From Candidatus Gastranaerophilales bacterium (GTDB lineage: Bacteria; Cyanobacteriota; Vampirovibrionia; Gastranaerophilales; Gastranaerophilaceae), in the NCBI GenBank assembly GCA_947589525.1, contig CANQAW010000076.1, forward strand, positions 1-7,805: a stretch of 7,805 nt of DNA, read 5' to 3'. Position numbers and translations under genes: made by a program. A model generated the notes under the pieces. It worked only from the letters and a program-made list of their open reading frames with translations, ran no database searches and was not told where the DNA came from. Of this stretch, positions 1 through 5,349 are shown one piece after another (the first letter of the stretch is position 1; every line of letters begins with the position of its first letter).

Positions 1-110
1 GCATTTGAATGATTTGCTCTGCGCATGCCTTTTTCAAATTCGTTCGCTCTGAAATATATTTGATTTATATCTTCTTTTGTAAGACTTTTGGCATCTAGTA
101 AATGTTTCAT
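1..110 (-). CDS. pyrB: Aspartate carbamoyltransferase catalytic subunit, N-terminal fragment (cut by window edge)
   Basis: Only the first 36 codons are inside the window; the gene continues beyond base 1. The visible start reads MKHLLDAKSLTKEDINQIYF and then RANEFEKGMRR. It matches the family opening: a (K/R)HLL motif, a 'dLt.edI..i...A.eFe' helix and a basic residue run. The enzyme condenses carbamoyl phosphate with aspartate, the committed step of pyrimidine synthesis, in the cytoplasm. The substrate-binding residues lie outside the window. The ATG at 108-110 is preceded by AAGGAAA in TAATAAGGAAAAAAT, a good ribosome-binding site that abuts the pyrE stop codon, with 12 nt between the genes. 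It is therefore the fourth gene of the pyrK-D-E-B run. The call rests on a short stretch plus strong context. Ornithine carbamoyltransferase shares the fold but is less likely beside pyrE. Confidence 0.85.
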   Translation of the reverse strand, partial: MKHLLDAKSLTKEDINQIYFRANEFEKGMRRANHSN

Positions 111-122
111 ATTTTTTCCTTA

Positions 123-692
123 TTATTTTCTGCTTCCGGGTTTAACAAGTTCAATTCCTTGCTTGCACAAAGGGCAATTAGAGGGCTCGTATGTAACGGG
201 AGAGGATTTTAACAAAGAATAAATTTTAAATTTATCATCGAGTTTCCCCTGCGTCCTATCTACAATACAGCCGACTCCCTTAACTGCGGGGTCAAATTCT
301 TTAATTGCCTCTTGAGTTTCAAATATTGTTCTTGCGGTTGTAATAACATCTTCAATTATTACTATTCTCTCGCCTTTTTCAATTTTATATCCGCGCCTTA
401 ATTGCATTATATTATCTTTTCTTTCAACAAAAAGATTTCTTTTTCCTGCTTGACGGGCAACTTCGTAACCGAAAATTACAGCTCCGATTGCAGGCGCTAC
501 AATCGTATCAAAATCAATCTCTTTTAATTGTTGAGCTAAGCTATACGCTAATTTTTCAACAACATCAGGGTGCTGGTATAATTTTGCACATTGAAAATAA
601 GTATCGGAATGAAGCCCCGAAGTTAGGCAAAAATGCCCCGATAAAAGTCCCTCGTATTTAATTAAGAGTTCTTTAACATCTATTTTATCCAT
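123..692 (-). CDS. pyrE: Orotate phosphoribosyltransferase
   Basis: The protein has 189 residues, normal for the family. It transfers ribose 5-phosphate from PRPP to orotate, giving OMP, in the cytoplasm. Visible features: the N-terminal 'SGLHSDTYFQC' segment (about 25-35, usually SG.hS..Y); the 'FVERKDNIMQLRRGYKI' stretch (88-104) with the conserved Arg/Lys of the flexible loop region; the PRPP-binding motif IVIIEDVITTART (110-122) with the acidic pair E114-D115; and a C-terminal CPLC (173-176) followed by G.ELVKPGSR, typical of one PyrE subgroup. One oddity is that the PRPP loop reads TTART where most members have TTG after the two threonines. The ATG at 690-692 overlaps the end of pyrD by 8 nt and has AAAGGA 8 nt upstream, inside pyrD. 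The overlap suggests translational coupling. The TAA stop forms part of the leader into pyrB. Confidence 0.96.
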   Translation of the reverse strand: MDKIDVKELLIKYEGLLSGHFCLTSGLHSDTYFQCAKLYQHPDVVEKLAYSLAQQLKEIDFDTIVAPAIGAVIFGYEVARQAGKRNLFVERKDNIMQLRRGYKIEKGERIVIIEDVITTARTIFETQEAIKEFDPAVKGVGCIVDRTQGKLDDKFKIYSLLKSSPVTYEPSNCPLCKQGIELVKPGSRK

Positions 693-1626
693 TTTTTATA
701 TCCTTTTTTAAATCATCAAATGTTTTATAGTTATTTTTTTGCATAAATTCGCTTAACTCAATTGCTAAATCTTCAATTACGGATGGATTTGAAAAATTTG
801 CCGTTCCAATTTGAAAAGCACTTGCTCCGACTGCCATAAATTCAAATAAATCAGACAATTTTGATATCCCTCCGATTGCCATAACGGGGATTTTAACCGC
901 AGAAGATATTTGATTTACCATATACAAAGCAACAGGCTTAATGCATGTTCCCGATAAACCGCCTTGAACGGTTTTTTTATAAAATTTGTTGTTAATATAA
1001 TCTATTTTAACTCCCAGACCCCTCAGGGTATTAATTGCGCTGATACAATCAGCACCTGCCGATTCTACGGCAGTTGCAAGAGATTTAATATCTTGAGTGT
1101 TGGGGGATAATTTAATAATCAAAAATCCTTCGTAAACTTTTCTTATCTTTGAAATAAGAAAATATAAACTTTCCGGATTTAACCCGAATTCTAAACATCC
1201 TTTTTTAACATTCGGACAGGAAACATTTACCTCAAGAGCTTTTATATTGTTAGTTTGAGCAATAAGAGCAAGTTTTTCATAATCTTCAATAGTGTTTCCC
1301 GCAATATTTAAAAGAAAATCTATGTTATTTTCCTTTAAAATCGGAAGTTTGTCGGATATAAAAGCTTCTATTCCGACATTTTCAAGCCCGATTCTGTTAA
1401 TCAAACCGCCAAAAACTTCAAAAATCCTCTCCCCGACATTGCCTAATCTTTCTTCAAGAGTTATTCCTTTTGTTGAAATTGCCCCTAAGTATTTATAATC
1501 AACATAATCCTGATATTCAACATTATAGCCCCAAGTCCCCGAAGCTCCGATTAGGGGAGTTTTTAAAATAAGCGAATTGCCGGTTTTTTCGTTTTTAAGG
1601 GTTGTTTTTAAATTTTCTATTCCCAT
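685..1626 (-). CDS. pyrD: Dihydroorotate dehydrogenase (NAD), catalytic subunit, class 1B
   Basis: A 313-residue TIM-barrel FMN enzyme that oxidises dihydroorotate to orotate. Class 1B enzymes pass electrons through PyrK to NAD, and pyrK is directly upstream. Visible features: the N-terminal 'PLIGASGTWGYNVEY' (24-38), 'LGAISTKGIT' (47-56), 'RIGLENVG' (78-85), and 'EVNVSCPNVKKG' (132-143) with the catalytic-base cysteine at C137, which marks class 1 as opposed to the serine of class 2. Further along are 'IIKLSPN' (170-176), 'GGLSG' followed by 'IKPVAL' (222-234), 'MAIGGI' (249-254) and 'VGASAFQIGTANF' (266-278) of the FMN phosphate site. The class 2 N-terminal membrane helix is absent. The ATG at 1624-1626 overlaps the pyrK stop by 10 nt and is preceded by a very strong Shine-Dalgarno inside pyrK. 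The usual double glycine after SCPNV is changed to KKGC, a modest variation. Confidence 0.96.
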   Translation of the reverse strand: MGIENLKTTLKNEKTGNSLILKTPLIGASGTWGYNVEYQDYVDYKYLGAISTKGITLEERLGNVGERIFEVFGGLINRIGLENVGIEAFISDKLPILKENNIDFLLNIAGNTIEDYEKLALIAQTNNIKALEVNVSCPNVKKGCLEFGLNPESLYFLISKIRKVYEGFLIIKLSPNTQDIKSLATAVESAGADCISAINTLRGLGVKIDYINNKFYKKTVQGGLSGTCIKPVALYMVNQISSAVKIPVMAIGGISKLSDLFEFMAVGASAFQIGTANFSNPSVIEDLAIELSEFMQKNNYKTFDDLKKDIKNG

Positions 1627-2345
1627 ATAATTTCACCCCCTAAAAACACAGGGCCGTCTTTGCATACGGAATAGTTTGCGATTTTTTTATCTTTGATTAA
1701 TTTTATAACGCACCCTCTGCAAACGCCTATTGAACAAGCCATTACCTTTTCAAGCGCCAGATAAGTTTTTAAATTGTGTTTTCTTGTAATATTATCCACC
1801 CCTTTTAAAACAACCGTCGGAGCACAGCAATATACTGTTTGAGGCTTTTGATTTTTAATTTCTTCTTCAATATAATCTAAGACAGTTCCCCCGATAATTG
1901 TTCTGTCGCTTCCTTTAATAACCTCCTGCCGTGATTTAAAGCCCGTTATTAAATAATTTTCAATGTTTCTTTTATTCAGCTCTTTTTTTAAAAACAGCAT
2001 TGGAGCAATCCCGATACCTGCACCTATTAAAAGAGCTTTTTTATTATCAATTTCAAAACCGTTTCCCAAAGGCGCAAGAAAATCAACACTATCGCCGATT
2101 TTAAGAGATTTCAGATAGTTTGTTGCCTGCCCTTTTATTTTAAATAAAATAGTGGTTAAGCTTTGATTTGCTTCTTTTTCAAAATCAGCAATCGAGAAAG
2201 GACGGCGAAGCGTTTTATTTTCGCAAAGAATTGAGATAAATTGACCGCATTTTACACTTTGTAAATCCGATAAAATAACCATTTTAAAAGCGTCGGATGA
2301 TATTTTTTCTATTTGTTCAATTTTTCCTATAAATTCTTTTTTCAT
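1617..2345 (-). CDS. pyrK: Dihydroorotate dehydrogenase B (NAD), electron-transfer subunit
   Basis: A 242-residue ferredoxin-reductase-like subunit that carries FAD and a 2Fe-2S cluster and passes electrons from PyrD's FMN to NAD. Visible features (numbered from the ATG): an N-terminal beta-barrel with the FAD motif RRPFSI (47-52); 'APLGNGFEI' (91-99); the nucleotide-binding glycine loop GAGIGIAP (108-115); and a C-terminal cysteine cluster C204-x4-C209-x2-C212-x15-C228 ending in VCKDGPVF, the PyrK cluster signature. The usual MACGIG reads MACSIG here. I chose the ATG at 2343-2345. The frame stays open upstream to a TTG at 2373-2375 that would add ten residues (MLSFFLRNLD), but that TTG lies at the loop/3' arm of a hairpin and the extra residues are not family-like. 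The ribosome-binding site before the ATG is poor (AAGAAA). PyrK heads the operon and its TAG stop lies inside the pyrD start. Confidence 0.93.
   Translation of the reverse strand: MKKEFIGKIEQIEKISSDAFKMVILSDLQSVKCGQFISILCENKTLRRPFSIADFEKEANQSLTTILFKIKGQATNYLKSLKIGDSVDFLAPLGNGFEIDNKKALLIGAGIGIAPMLFLKKELNKRNIENYLITGFKSRQEVIKGSDRTIIGGTVLDYIEEEIKNQKPQTVYCCAPTVVLKGVDNITRKHNLKTYLALEKVMACSIGVCRGCVIKLIKDKKIANYSVCKDGPVFLGGEIIWE
1633..1642 (-). promoter_or_regulatory. Strong internal ribosome-binding site for pyrD
   Basis: On the minus strand this reads TAGGGGGTGA, matching the consensus AAGGAGGTGA at eight of ten positions, and ends 6 nt before the pyrD ATG. It is embedded in the last codons of pyrK. 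It fixes the pyrD start and is clearly better than the site ahead of pyrK, so PyrD may be translated efficiently independently of PyrK as well as by coupling. Confidence 0.75.
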
Positions 2346-2358
2346 ATCTAAATTTCTT

Positions 2359-2393
2359 AAAAAAAAGGAAAGCAATAAAGCTTTCCTTTTTTT
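2359..2393 (-). terminator. Intrinsic terminator hairpin in the pyr leader, possible attenuator
   Basis: The minus strand holds a perfect 14-bp stem: A7-GGAAAGC (2393-2380), a six-base loop TTTATT (2379-2374), then GCTTTCC-T7 (2373-2360), with one more T at 2359 making a T8 run. This is the form of a rho-independent terminator. The U tract ends only 13 nt before the pyrK ATG, so there is no room for a promoter between it and the gene. Every transcript that reaches pyrK must read through this hairpin. It could stop read-through from the export operon, act as an attenuator for pyrKDEB, or both. The A7 tract on the other arm makes it symmetrical, but no plus-strand gene ends here. Confidence 0.75.
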
Positions 2394-2400
2394 CTTGCCA

Positions 2401-2439
2401 CTATATCTTTATTTTCGTTCTTTTTCCAAGCTTCAACAT
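2401..2439 (-). CDS. Possible 12-codon leader peptide upstream of pyrK
   Basis: A short open frame, ATG to TAG, would encode MLKLGKRTKIKI. Upstream is AAGGTTGAGATAAA, giving a weak purine-rich ribosome-binding site (GAG 5 nt, AAGG 10 nt before the ATG). The stop codon lies 7 nt before the first base of the terminator stem, so a ribosome finishing this frame would cover the 5' arm. That position is what a coupled attenuation leader would need. The peptide itself is basic and resembles nothing I know. Frames this short arise by chance, and the mRNA around it is rich in A rather than U, unlike the UTP-sensing pause region of enterobacterial pyrBI leaders. I list it because of its placement, not its sequence. 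Confidence 0.3.
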   Translation of the reverse strand: MLKLGKRTKIKI

Positions 2440-2459
2440 TTTATCTCAACCTTAATAAT

Positions 2460-2488
2460 ATTGTAATTCAAACAAAAGATTTTGTTAA
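2460..2488 (-). promoter_or_regulatory. pyrK: Predicted sigma70-type promoter for pyrKDEB
   Basis: On the minus strand, TTAACA (2488-2483) and TACAAT (2465-2460) are separated by exactly 17 bp. Each differs from the consensus TTGACA/TATAAT at one position. Transcription would start near 2452-2454, giving a leader of about 110 nt before the pyrK ATG. It lies between the macB stop and pyrK, where a new operon should begin. In AT-rich DNA such matches are not rare, so the call depends on location plus ideal spacing. Confidence 0.55.
2471..2486. promoter_or_regulatory. 16-bp perfect dyad over the -35/spacer of the pyr promoter (candidate operator)
   Basis: The plus strand reads AACAAAAGATTTTGTT: two perfect 7-bp inverted arms around a 2-bp centre. 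It covers four bases of the predicted -35 element and most of the spacer, where a bound dimeric repressor would block RNA polymerase. No cognate regulator gene is visible in the window. All bases except four are A or T, so chance is a real alternative. Confidence 0.35.
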
Positions 2489-2519
2489 TATTGTCTTCAA
2501 AAAACTTCATAATTTGTAA

Positions 2520-3746
2520 TTATTCATATCTTAAAGCGTCAATCGGATTTAAAAGAGAAGCCTTATAAGCGGGATAATAGCCAAAACCAATTCCGACAAG
2601 CCCCGAAAAACCAAAAGATAAAAGTATCGGGGGCAGAGTTATTAAAATGGTTGTATCAAAAAATGCACCGATTAAAAGCGCTATTACTATCCCCGCAACA
2701 ACTCCGATTAACCCGCCAAGCAAAGATAAAACCAGCGCTTCAATTAAAAACTGTGCTCTGATATCCTGCGCACGAGCGCCTATTGCCATACGAATGCCGA
2801 TTTCTTTTGTTCTTTCGGTAACCGAAACCAACATTATATTCATAATCCCGATTCCGCCAACCACAAGCGAAACGGAAGCAATTGAAGCAAGCAGAATTGC
2901 AAAAGTTCTGACCGTTGATTTCATTTTTTCTTGAAATTCTGCGCTGTTTCTGATATCAAAATCGTTTTCCTGCGTTTTGCCTAAATTGTGTCTTGTTCTT
3001 AAAATTTCCGTTATATCGCTTTGCGCAGTGTTTGAATCTTCAAGAGATTTTGCTTTAACTATAATTTGATTAACGGAACCGGGGAAATCCGTTCCGAAAA
3101 CTTTTCTTTGAGCGGTTGTAATCGGGATAAAAATTAAATCGTCTTGGTCCATCGGACCCATTTGACCTTTGGATTTTAAAGTCCCTATTATTTTAAAAGG
3201 AACATTTCCTACTCTTATTGTTTTACCTATTGAATTAACATCTCCAAAAAGCTCTTTTTCAACCGTTGTACCGATTATTGCGACTTTTGAAGCATTAAGG
3301 TTATCATCCATAGTAAAAGAATGACCTGATTGTATTTCATAGTTTTTTATATACAGATAAGCGTTTTCAATCCCGTAAATTGAAGTTTGCCAGTTTTGAT
3401 TTCCGTACATAACTTGTTTTGAAGAATTTAAAACACCCGAAACCGCTTCAACTCCTCGTGCTTGTTTTTTGATAGCTTTAGCGTCTTTTAAGCTCAAAGT
3501 CGGCTTTGTACCGAACCCCATTGAAACCCCGCCTGTTTTAGCCGTTGCCGAGCGGATTGTAAGGAGATTTGAACCCATTGACTCCATATTTTCCTGAACT
3601 TTTTTATTTGCGCCCGAACCAATCGCAAGCATAACAATAACAGCGCCCACGCCGATAATAATCCCTAATGAAGTAAGCGCAGATCGCATTTTGTTTACTT
3701 TTAGAGAATTTAGAGCAATTTTTAAAGTTGATTTAAAATCTATCAT
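2520..3746 (-). CDS. macB: MacB-type ABC transporter permease (FtsX-like, no fused ATPase)
   Basis: A 408-residue inner-membrane protein. Visible order: a short cytoplasmic start, TM1 (about 23-43, SALTSLGIIIGVGAVIVML), a large periplasmic core (about 46-278), then three C-terminal helices (about 283-306, 335-360, 368-392). Hallmarks are TERTKEIGIRMAIGAR (310-325) in the coupling region and the C-terminal 'YPAYKASLLNPIDALRYE'. MacB proteins act as mechanotransmitters: ATP hydrolysis in the cytoplasm drives periplasmic motions that push substrate through MacA and TolC. E. coli MacB (about 650 residues) carries its ATPase at the N-terminus. Here the permease starts at what would be the post-ATPase region and the ATPase is a separate gene. 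The ATG at 3744-3746 follows the unknown gene by 18 nt with no clear Shine-Dalgarno, but the N-terminus fits the family. The substrate cannot be read from sequence. Confidence 0.93.
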   Translation of the reverse strand: MIDFKSTLKIALNSLKVNKMRSALTSLGIIIGVGAVIVMLAIGSGANKKVQENMESMGSNLLTIRSATAKTGGVSMGFGTKPTLSLKDAKAIKKQARGVEAVSGVLNSSKQVMYGNQNWQTSIYGIENAYLYIKNYEIQSGHSFTMDDNLNASKVAIIGTTVEKELFGDVNSIGKTIRVGNVPFKIIGTLKSKGQMGPMDQDDLIFIPITTAQRKVFGTDFPGSVNQIIVKAKSLEDSNTAQSDITEILRTRHNLGKTQENDFDIRNSAEFQEKMKSTVRTFAILLASIASVSLVVGGIGIMNIMLVSVTERTKEIGIRMAIGARAQDIRAQFLIEALVLSLLGGLIGVVAGIVIALLIGAFFDTTILITLPPILLSFGFSGLVGIGFGYYPAYKASLLNPIDALRYE

Positions 3747-3764
3747 AAAGTCACAATTATTCTA

Positions 3765-4574
3765 TCAATCAATTTCTTCAAGGTCAATATTGTTAATCAT
3801 TTCCCTAAGCTCCCAATTGTTTGTTTTGGGATTTATCGAATATATTTCAAATAATCCTTCCGAATTTAAAGATATATATTCATTTTTTTCGGGGTTTTTG
3901 GAATTATAATTTAATATAACTTTAGGCTTTATTATATTACCTTTAGCATCGGTATCGGCGTCGTAAAAATATAATCCTTCGGTTGTATAGATATATTTTT
4001 GAGCATTTTTATTATTTAAATTCGTGATTTTAACAGCTGTCAAATTTCCGCGGTTTAAAAGCATATCTGTCGTAATGTTTTGTTGTGTATAATCTTTCAC
4101 TGCCCAGCAGGCAAAGCCATGATAAAAATTATATGACCTTTTTGTAGCCATTGCCTCTTTCATGGCAATTACGGACATAATTTCCGGCATTTGAAGTTCT
4201 TTATTAATATTAAAAAATATTAACCTCTGGTCATTATCGCTGTTAAAGTGCGTATAGGTTTGAAAATGGTTCTGTCTTGCAATTGTGATTGCCGTTTTTG
4301 CTAATGAATATTGTTTTTTTGCATAAACATTTTTATATACTTTTGAAGCTTTTAAAACATCTTTAACATTATCATTTATTTTTCGATTTATTATTTTATC
4401 GGGGTTTTCGGTTTTATTAAGCGCAAAAAATTCCAAAAACCTGTCAATTGGGCTTTTTTTGGCTTTTTGTACTTCAAAAACGTCGCTTTTTAAACCAAAA
4501 GATATAAAATTATTTTTCACATTTTTTGTTTTATGATTATTAAAAGAATCAAAAATAACCGGTTGAATTTTCAT
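3765..4574 (-). CDS. Unrecognised 269-residue protein between the ATPase and permease genes
   Basis: I do not recognise a family. The frame is intact, ATG to TGA, with AAAGGA 7 nt before the start, so it is very likely real. The protein is rich in Asn and Lys and has no signal peptide or membrane helix that I can see, so it looks cytoplasmic. Parts: an N-terminal segment 'MKIQPVIFDSFNN' then a disordered-looking basic stretch ending 'NNFISFG' (21-27); a basic, probably helical region (about 60-100); a central part with 'MPEIMSVIAMKEAM' (129-142) and the aromatic 'YNFYHGFACWAVKDY' (148-162); and a C-terminal, likely beta-rich part with two similar segments, 'KYIYTTEGLYFYD' (193-205) and 'EYISLNSEGLFEIYS' (232-246). 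It ends in an acidic tail. It lies 50 nt after the ATPase gene and 18 nt before the permease gene, so it is probably cotranscribed. A cargo, accessory or regulatory role would be guesswork. Confidence 0.85.
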   Translation of the reverse strand: MKIQPVIFDSFNNHKTKNVKNNFISFGLKSDVFEVQKAKKSPIDRFLEFFALNKTENPDKIINRKINDNVKDVLKASKVYKNVYAKKQYSLAKTAITIARQNHFQTYTHFNSDNDQRLIFFNINKELQMPEIMSVIAMKEAMATKRSYNFYHGFACWAVKDYTQQNITTDMLLNRGNLTAVKITNLNNKNAQKYIYTTEGLYFYDADTDAKGNIIKPKVILNYNSKNPEKNEYISLNSEGLFEIYSINPKTNNWELREMINNIDLEEID

Positions 4575-4624
4575 TGAAATTTCCTTTGATGACTCTTAAA
4601 ATATAGTCTAACACAAAAACATTT

Positions 4625-5341
4625 TTATGTTTCTTTTGTTCTTTGTTTTTCCCAATCTTCTTTTAAAAGGTCGGAAACAATTTTTCCGTCTTTAAATTTA
4701 ATTATTCTTTTCGTATATTGGGCAATATCCGGTTCGTGAGTTACTAAAACAATTGTTTTTCCGAATTCTTTATTCAAATTAACAAAAAATTCCATAACAT
4801 CTATACTTGTTTTGGTATCTAAGTTTCCCGTAGGTTCATCCGCTAAAATCAGAGGAGCATCGTTTACAATGGCACGTGCTATTGCAACTCTTTGCTGTTG
4901 ACCGCCTGACATTTGAGAGGGAAGATTGTTTTCCTTTTTTTCCAAACCTACGATTTTAAGAGCTTCTCTGGCTCTTTTATATCTTTCCTGCTCGGCTATA
5001 CCTTTATAAATCATAGGCAGACAGACATTATCAATCGCAGAAGTTCTTGAAATAAGGTTAAAACCTTGAAAAACAAAACCGATTTTGTTGTTGCGTATAT
5101 CGGATAATTGATTGGAATTTAGAGAAAAGACATCAACTCCGTCTAAATAGTATTCGCCCGAAGTGGGTCTGTCAAGTGCGCCTAACATATTCATGCAGGT
5201 GGATTTGCCCGAGCCTGACGTACCCATTATTGCAACAAACTCCCCTTTTTCAATTGAAAAAGATACGCCATGCAGGGCATAGAAAGTTTCTTCGCCCATT
5301 TGATAAGTTTTAACTGCGTTTTTAACTTCTATTAATGCCAT
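4625..5341 (-). CDS. MacB/LolD-type ABC transporter ATP-binding protein
   Basis: A 238-residue cytoplasmic ATPase that hydrolyses ATP to drive the permease encoded two genes on. All motifs are present: Walker A GTSGSGKST (40-48), Q-loop Q92 in FVFQGFNL, ABC signature MSGGQQQRVAIARA (144-157), Walker B LILADEP (164-170) with catalytic E169, D-loop NLD (173-175) and switch His H202 in VTHEPD. The long 'GGQQQRVAIARA..DAPLILADEPTGNLD' block is characteristic of the MacB/LolD/FtsE group. The ATG at 5339-5341 follows the macA stop by 8 nt, with AAGGG 6 nt upstream. LolD-type lipoprotein sorting is an alternative by ATPase sequence alone, but the adjacent MacA adaptor and TolC channel favour an efflux role. 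The gene is complete with no sign of loss of activity. Confidence 0.95.
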   Translation of the reverse strand: MALIEVKNAVKTYQMGEETFYALHGVSFSIEKGEFVAIMGTSGSGKSTCMNMLGALDRPTSGEYYLDGVDVFSLNSNQLSDIRNNKIGFVFQGFNLISRTSAIDNVCLPMIYKGIAEQERYKRAREALKIVGLEKKENNLPSQMSGGQQQRVAIARAIVNDAPLILADEPTGNLDTKTSIDVMEFFVNLNKEFGKTIVLVTHEPDIAQYTKRIIKFKDGKIVSDLLKEDWEKQRTKET

Positions 5342-5349
5342 ATTCGCCC

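Noticed and set aside
1292..1498. Plus-strand open frame of 68 codons inside pyrD
   Set aside because: It is antisense to a well-conserved gene, has no family resemblance, and reflects the low stop density opposite pyrD.
2359..2460. PyrR-type RNA-binding attenuator
   Set aside because: I found no sequence like the conserved PyrR binding loop in the leader, and no pyrR gene is in the window.
2647..2934. Plus-strand open frame of 95 codons opposite the permease gene
   Set aside because: It is antisense to the conserved transmembrane region; its Ile/Pro/Thr-rich composition is a mirror artefact of that coding strand.
3691..3909. Plus-strand open frame spanning the unknown-gene/permease junction
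   Set aside because: It crosses two real minus-strand genes and shows no ribosome-binding site or protein-like motif.
4575..4624. A separate promoter for the unknown gene (TATATT as -10)
   Set aside because: No acceptable -35 lies at 16-18 bp upstream; short spacing favours cotranscription with the exporter genes.
4617..4632. Small hairpin (AAACAT-AAAA-ATGTTT on the minus strand) at the ATPase stop, followed by a few T residues, as a terminator or attenuator
   Set aside because: The stem is only 6 bp with a single G-C pair and the T run is short; it is expected by chance in such AT-rich DNA.
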